Origin: Candidatus Proximibacter danicus
GTDB taxonomy: Bacteria; Pseudomonadota; Gammaproteobacteria; Burkholderiales; Rhodocyclaceae
NCBI GenBank assembly: GCA_016710885.1
Contig: JADJUC010000022.1
Span: 1-22,904 of the forward strand
Length of the DNA: 22,904 nucleotides
Reading direction: 5' to 3'
Shown here: in pieces, positions 19,533-22,904 of the stretch
Layout of the letters: every line of letters starts with the position of its first letter
How positions within the stretch are numbered: position 1 is the stretch's first letter
Position numbers and translations under genes: made by a program
Notes under the pieces: model-generated
Seen by the model: only the letters and a program-made list of their open reading frames with translations
The model's database searches: none
Told to the model about the DNA's origin: nothing

Positions 19533-20783
19533 ATGTCCTACACCCACCTGCTAAAAGAAGTGCTTATCGGTCGCCAGCCGATCCTCGATCTGCGTCAGGA
19601 GTTGATCGGCTACGAACTTTTCTTCCGCTGCGCCGACCAGGCCACCGAGCAATCCTGCAGTCGATTGATCGCGACAGCCAGTGTCGTCTGCACTGCTTTT
19701 TCCGAACTCGGCATCGGCAATGCACTGGGCACGCACAAGGCCTACATCAACGCTGACGAGCGCTTTATCGAGGATGACGTTCTCGAATTGCTGCCGGCAG
19801 ATAACGTGGTGCTTGAGCTGAATTTCGAGACGGTTCCCGATGAAGCCTTGCTCACCCGTTGCCGCAACCTGCGCGAACGCGGCTACACGCTGGCGCTGGC
19901 CCGCTACACCGGCCTTGACCAACGAGCCAGCGCGCTGTTGCCGCTGGTGGCCATCGTCAAGATCGATGTCCAGGCGGCGGGCGACACCCTCGCCGACCTC
20001 GCGGGCGGGCTGCTACGCCTGCCGCTCAAGTTGCTTGCCGAGAAAGTCGAGACTCGCGAGCAGATGGAGTTTTGCCGAAGCCTCGGCTTCCATCTTTTTC
20101 AGGGCTACTATTTCGCACGGCCGACCGTCATCAGCGGGCGCCAGCTCTCGGCCTCGCAGCTCGGCATCATCCGCCTGATCAACCTGGTCGCACGCGACGC
20201 CGACTCGGCCGATCTCGAAGCCAGCTTCAAGCGCGAACCTGGCCTGACCGTGAATTTGTTGCGCCTGGTTAACGCCGTAGGCACGGGCCTGGCGCGCCGG
20301 GTTGAATCCTTGCGCCAGGCGGTCACTGTTCTTGGGCGCAAGCAGCTCTTGCGCTGGCTGCAACTGCTGCTGATGGCCTCTCCCGACAACGGCACCAATC
20401 CAGAACGCAACCCGCTGCTGCAACTGGCTGCCCTGCGCGGGCGCCTGATGGAAATCCTCGCCGGCCAAAGCGTTCCCGGCAACCGGGCGCTCAGCGACCA
20501 CGCTTTCCTCACCGGCATCATGTCGCTGATGCCGGCAGCGCTGGGCCTACCGATGGATGAGATTCTCGCGCAGATTTCCGTCGCCCCCGAGGTACACGAA
20601 GCCCTGGCCGCGCACGAAGGCCCACTCGGACAACTGCTAGCGCTGGTCGAGCGGCTGGATGCCAACGATTGGGAAGGATGCGACGCGTTGTTGGCCAGCA
20701 ACGATGCGCTCTCGCGCGAATCGCTCAACGCCGGGCTGACCGAGGCCCTGGCCTGGATTCACGCTGACGGCGAAGACGACTGA
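19533..20783 (+). CDS. EAL-HDOD signalling protein, copy 2 (degenerate EAL)
   Basis: The 416-residue product is a full-length paralogue of the preceding protein with the same EAL-HDOD layout: YELFFR (Glu28), INAD (Asn73), LELNFE (Glu95), VKID (Lys143), LLAEKVETREQMEFC and FQGYYFARP. The metal-binding Asp-Asp, however, is replaced by Ala123-Arg124 (LALARYTG instead of LALDDAY), so phosphodiesterase activity is unlikely. It may bind cyclic-di-GMP, act as a non-enzymatic partner of copy 1, or have lost nucleotide function. The HDOD half (EPGLTVNLLRLVNA, RQAVTVLGRKQLLRWLQLLL) is well conserved. It ends 3 bp from a convergent gene with no terminator between. Confidence 0.92.
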   Translation: MSYTHLLKEVLIGRQPILDLRQELIGYELFFRCADQATEQSCSRLIATASVVCTAFSELGIGNALGTHKAYINADERFIEDDVLELLPADNVVLELNFETVPDEALLTRCRNLRERGYTLALARYTGLDQRASALLPLVAIVKIDVQAAGDTLADLAGGLLRLPLKLLAEKVETREQMEFCRSLGFHLFQGYYFARPTVISGRQLSASQLGIIRLINLVARDADSADLEASFKREPGLTVNLLRLVNAVGTGLARRVESLRQAVTVLGRKQLLRWLQLLLMASPDNGTNPERNPLLQLAALRGRLMEILAGQSVPGNRALSDHAFLTGIMSLMPAALGLPMDEILAQISVAPEVHEALAAHEGPLGQLLALVERLDANDWEGCDALLASNDALSRESLNAGLTEALAWIHADGEDD

Positions 20784-20786
20784 CCC

Positions 20787-21263
20787 CTACCGTCTCACCA
20801 GCCAGTCGCGCACCGCCAGCCCGGTGCCAAAATCCCAGGGCCGCAACTTCTCCGGTGCGATCAGCCGGAACTCGGCCAGTTCCTCGTTGAGCACGATCTC
20901 GCCGGTAGCCTGCACATGGTAGGCGAGGATGACTTCGTTCTTGCGCTCGAAGGGATAGGCGCCGATCAGTGAAACGGCAGAGGCCACCAAACCAAGTTCC
21001 TCGGCCACCTCCCGCCCTACCGCTTCTTCCGGCGACTCGCCGGCCTCCAGAAAACCGGTGACCAGCCCGAACACACCTTCGGCCCAGGCATGGTTGCGCG
21101 CCAGCACGATCCTCCCCTCGCGCTCGACCAGCGCCGCCACCACCGGCAGCGGATTGCCCCATTCGACGTGGCCGCAACCGGCCGCACAGACCAGCCGCAG
21201 GCGCCCGGCCAGCGGCAACGTTTCCAACCCGGCGCCGCAAGCGCTGCAGAAACGAGGGCACAT
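20787..21263 (-). CDS. Nudix hydrolase with N-terminal zinc ribbon (NudC-like)
   Basis: The 158-residue product begins with a zinc ribbon (Cys6-x2-Cys9 and Cys26-x3-Cys30) followed by WGNPLPVVAALVE. It contains a perfect Nudix box from Gly70 to Leu92 (GFLEAGESPEEAVGREVAEE, then LGL) with Glu76, Arg84-Glu85 and Glu88-Glu89. Zinc ribbon plus Nudix recalls NudC NADH pyrophosphatase, but the protein is much shorter than the roughly 257-residue NudC and lacks its N-terminal domain, so the substrate is open. The ATG at 21263 abuts the stop of the threonine aldolase gene, so the two are probably co-expressed. Confidence 0.92.
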   Translation of the reverse strand: MCPRFCSACGAGLETLPLAGRLRLVCAAGCGHVEWGNPLPVVAALVEREGRIVLARNHAWAEGVFGLVTGFLEAGESPEEAVGREVAEELGLVASAVSLIGAYPFERKNEVILAYHVQATGEIVLNEELAEFRLIAPEKLRPWDFGTGLAVRDWLVRR

Positions 21264-22289
21264 TCATGACGACAAGGCCCGCACATCCGCCAGCAAGGCG
21301 TCGACACTTTCCGGCGCGATATCCCAGGCACACATGAAACGCGCGCCACCGGCGCCGATGAAGGTGTAGAAGCGCCAGCCGCGCGCACGCAGCCCTTCCA
21401 GCACCGCCGGCGGCAACTCGACGAACACCCCGTTGGCCTCAACCGGAAACAGCAGCCGGGCGCCGGGAATGCCGGAGAGCCCCGCGGCCAGCCGCTGCGC
21501 CATGGCATTGGCGTGTGCGGCATGACGCAGCCAGACATCGCCATCCAGCACACCCAGCCAGGGCGCCGAAAGAAAGCGCATCTTGGAGGCCAACTGGCCG
21601 GCCTGCTTGCAACGCCAGGCAAAATCCTCAGACAGCTTGCGGTCAAAGAAAATGACGGCTTCGCCGACCGGCAAGCCCATCTTGGTGCCGCCGAAGCAGA
21701 GCACATCGACGCCGGCGCGCCAGGTGATATCCGCGGGAGCGGCGCCCAGTGAGGCGATTGCATTGGCGAAACGGGCACCGTCCATATGCACGCGCAGGCC
21801 GTTTGCATGGGCCAGTTCGGCAATCGCCGCGATCTCGGCAGGGCGATAGACGGTGCCGATCTCGGTGGCCTGCGTCAGCGTCACCACACGCGGTTTCGGG
21901 TAGTGGATGTCGCTGCGCCGGGCGATCACTTCACGCACGGCCTCGGGCGTCAGCTTGCCGCCCTCGCCCCTGGCCGGCAGCAGCTTGGAACCGTTGGAAA
22001 AAAACTCCGGCCCGCCGCACTCGTCGGTTTCGACATGCGCCAGTTCGTGGCAGATGACGCTATGGTAGCTCTGGCACAGCGAGGCCAGCGCCAGCGAGTT
22101 GGCGGCCGTGCCATTGAAAACAAAGTAAACGTCGCAGTCGGTGGCGAAGACCTCGCGCAGGCGGTCGGAAGCCCGCCGCGTCCACTCATCGTCGCCGTAG
22201 GCCGGGGCATGGCCGGTGTTGGCGGCCAGCAGGGCCTGCAAGGCCTCGGGGCAGATGCCTGCGTAGTTATCACTGGCGAAATGCTGCAT
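21264..22289 (-). CDS. ltaE: Low-specificity L-threonine aldolase
   Basis: The enzyme splits L-threonine and L-allo-threonine into glycine and acetaldehyde using PLP. The 341-residue product has FASDNYAGICPEAL at the N-terminus, VFNGTAANSLALASL (about residues 57-71), HVETDECGG, VHMDGARFANAI with Asp170 that contacts the PLP ring nitrogen, and LCFGGTKMGLPVGEA with PLP-binding Lys203. It belongs to the beta-eliminating lyase family. AAGGAG lies 5 nt before the ATG at 22289. The Nudix gene follows without a gap. Confidence 0.94.
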   Translation of the reverse strand: MQHFASDNYAGICPEALQALLAANTGHAPAYGDDEWTRRASDRLREVFATDCDVYFVFNGTAANSLALASLCQSYHSVICHELAHVETDECGGPEFFSNGSKLLPARGEGGKLTPEAVREVIARRSDIHYPKPRVVTLTQATEIGTVYRPAEIAAIAELAHANGLRVHMDGARFANAIASLGAAPADITWRAGVDVLCFGGTKMGLPVGEAVIFFDRKLSEDFAWRCKQAGQLASKMRFLSAPWLGVLDGDVWLRHAAHANAMAQRLAAGLSGIPGARLLFPVEANGVFVELPPAVLEGLRARGWRFYTFIGAGGARFMCAWDIAPESVDALLADVRALSS

Positions 22290-22329
22290 GGAGTCTCCTT
22301 GTCATACGGGTGTCGCGTTCTGCATTCTC

Positions 22330-22896
22330 TCATTCACGTGTAGATGGCGGCAGCAGCAAACACTGCCATGCCGCCAACTTGCGCTCGAAGGAAAACGAGG
22401 CATTGGCCGGGCTGGTCGAGGGCAGCCGTGCCATGGCTGGCCCGCCCCCCGCCAACTGCGGCAGAACGTGGCGACGAAAAGCCGCTTCGGCCGCTGCACC
22501 ATTGAAGAAGACATGCCCGATGTGCGGGTGCTGCTGAAAGAAGCGCGGGAAATCGTTGGCCACTTCCGACGCGCGGGCGATGCTCGCATCGAGGCTGCCC
22601 GGCCGGGTGCAGGACTGCAGCACATCCCAGACCGCCATGTGCGCTGCCTGCAGCGCCGCCAGCCGCTGCGCGTAAGGTGCCACCGGGTCGAAGCCGAGCA
22701 CGGCGCCCATGATCGGCCAGAAGGCGTTACGCCGATGGGCGTAATACTGCCCGGCCGACAGCGAAGCGACGCCGGGCATGCTGCCGAGAACCAGCACCCG
22801 GGCATCGGCTCGGGCAATCGGCGGGAAGCTGCAAACTTCGCTCACAACCCGGCTTTCCGGAATAACGGCAGGTGTAGCATCATGTGTCAGGGACAT
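22330..22896 (-). CDS. DNA-deoxyinosine glycosylase (UDG superfamily)
   Basis: The 188-residue product matches the hypoxanthine-DNA glycosylase branch of the uracil-DNA-glycosylase superfamily, which removes deaminated adenine. Landmarks are SFPPIARADARVLVLGSMPG (about residues 23-42, with motif GSMPG), YYAHRRNAFWPIMGAVLG, AVWDVLQSC, HVFFNGAAAE and the C-terminal LPSTSPANASFSFERK. The ATG at 22896 is used because it is the only one upstream of the core, but no ribosome binding site precedes it, and family members often begin close to the SFPP block, so the first 20 or so residues are uncertain. It is the last gene in the window, 40 bp upstream of ltaE. Confidence 0.88.
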   Translation of the reverse strand: MSLTHDATPAVIPESRVVSEVCSFPPIARADARVLVLGSMPGVASLSAGQYYAHRRNAFWPIMGAVLGFDPVAPYAQRLAALQAAHMAVWDVLQSCTRPGSLDASIARASEVANDFPRFFQQHPHIGHVFFNGAAAEAAFRRHVLPQLAGGGPAMARLPSTSPANASFSFERKLAAWQCLLLPPSTRE

Positions 22897-22904
22897 CGTT
22901 CGAC

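Noticed and set aside
1..22904. CRISPR array, insertion sequence or rRNA/tRNA genes
   Set aside because: No regularly spaced direct repeats, transposase motifs, terminal inverted repeats around a gene, or RNA gene structures were seen.

Overview
The window looks like a chromosomal segment of a betaproteobacterium, most likely Rhodocyclales (Dechloromonas/Azonexus type). This rests on the GC-rich, tightly packed core genes and their protein sequences; no database search was possible.

Region 1 (1-2679) is the right-hand part of a gene-cassette array of a chromosomal (sedentary) integron. Four attC-like recombination sites (302-370, 1272-1335, 1918-1984, 2613-2679) separate small cassettes. Every recognisable cassette encodes a toxin-antitoxin (TA) module or the remains of one: a YoeB-type toxin with the tail of its antitoxin, brnT (nonsense mutation)-brnA, an N-truncated helix-turn-helix antitoxin next to a strange G/C-only tract, an inverted yefM-yoeB pair, and hicA-hicB. 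The attC orientation places the integrase to the left, outside the window. Codon use and base composition differ visibly from the core genes.

Region 2 (2802-10438) is mostly minus-strand core genes: purB with a DUF2322 gene; a plus-strand glutathione S-transferase ending at a bidirectional terminator; then nudJ - a secreted protein with a transglutaminase-like triad - mnmA - an UPF0104 flippase-like membrane protein - dprE1 homologue - dprE2 homologue. The nudJ-mnmA-purB order matches the enterobacterial nudJ-mnmA-hflD-purB neighbourhood, but a DprE1/DprE2/flippase block sits where hflD would be. The DprE1/DprE2 pair suggests synthesis of a polyprenyl-phosphate arabinose-type donor in a Gram-negative.

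Region 3 (10470-12991) is a second accessory pocket without attC sites. It holds a HigB2/HigA2-like TA pair, an oppositely oriented HI1419/HI1420-like TA pair, and a Tim44-like-domain membrane protein. Four TA operons in this window (brnTA, hicAB, higB2A2 and the HI1419-like pair) share one promoter geometry: the -10 box ends only 6-7 nt before the toxin ATG and no Shine-Dalgarno is present, so leaderless toxin mRNAs are predicted.

Region 4 (13162-20783) is a plus-strand run of close or overlapping genes: ilvE, a CHCC zinc-finger protein, waaF, an NTF2-like protein, a YheT-type hydrolase, a phosphomannomutase/phosphoglucomutase and two tandem EAL-HDOD signalling proteins, the second lacking the Asp-Asp metal motif. 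Region 5 (20787-22896) is minus strand: a Nudix hydrolase with a zinc ribbon, low-specificity threonine aldolase and a DNA-deoxyinosine glycosylase.
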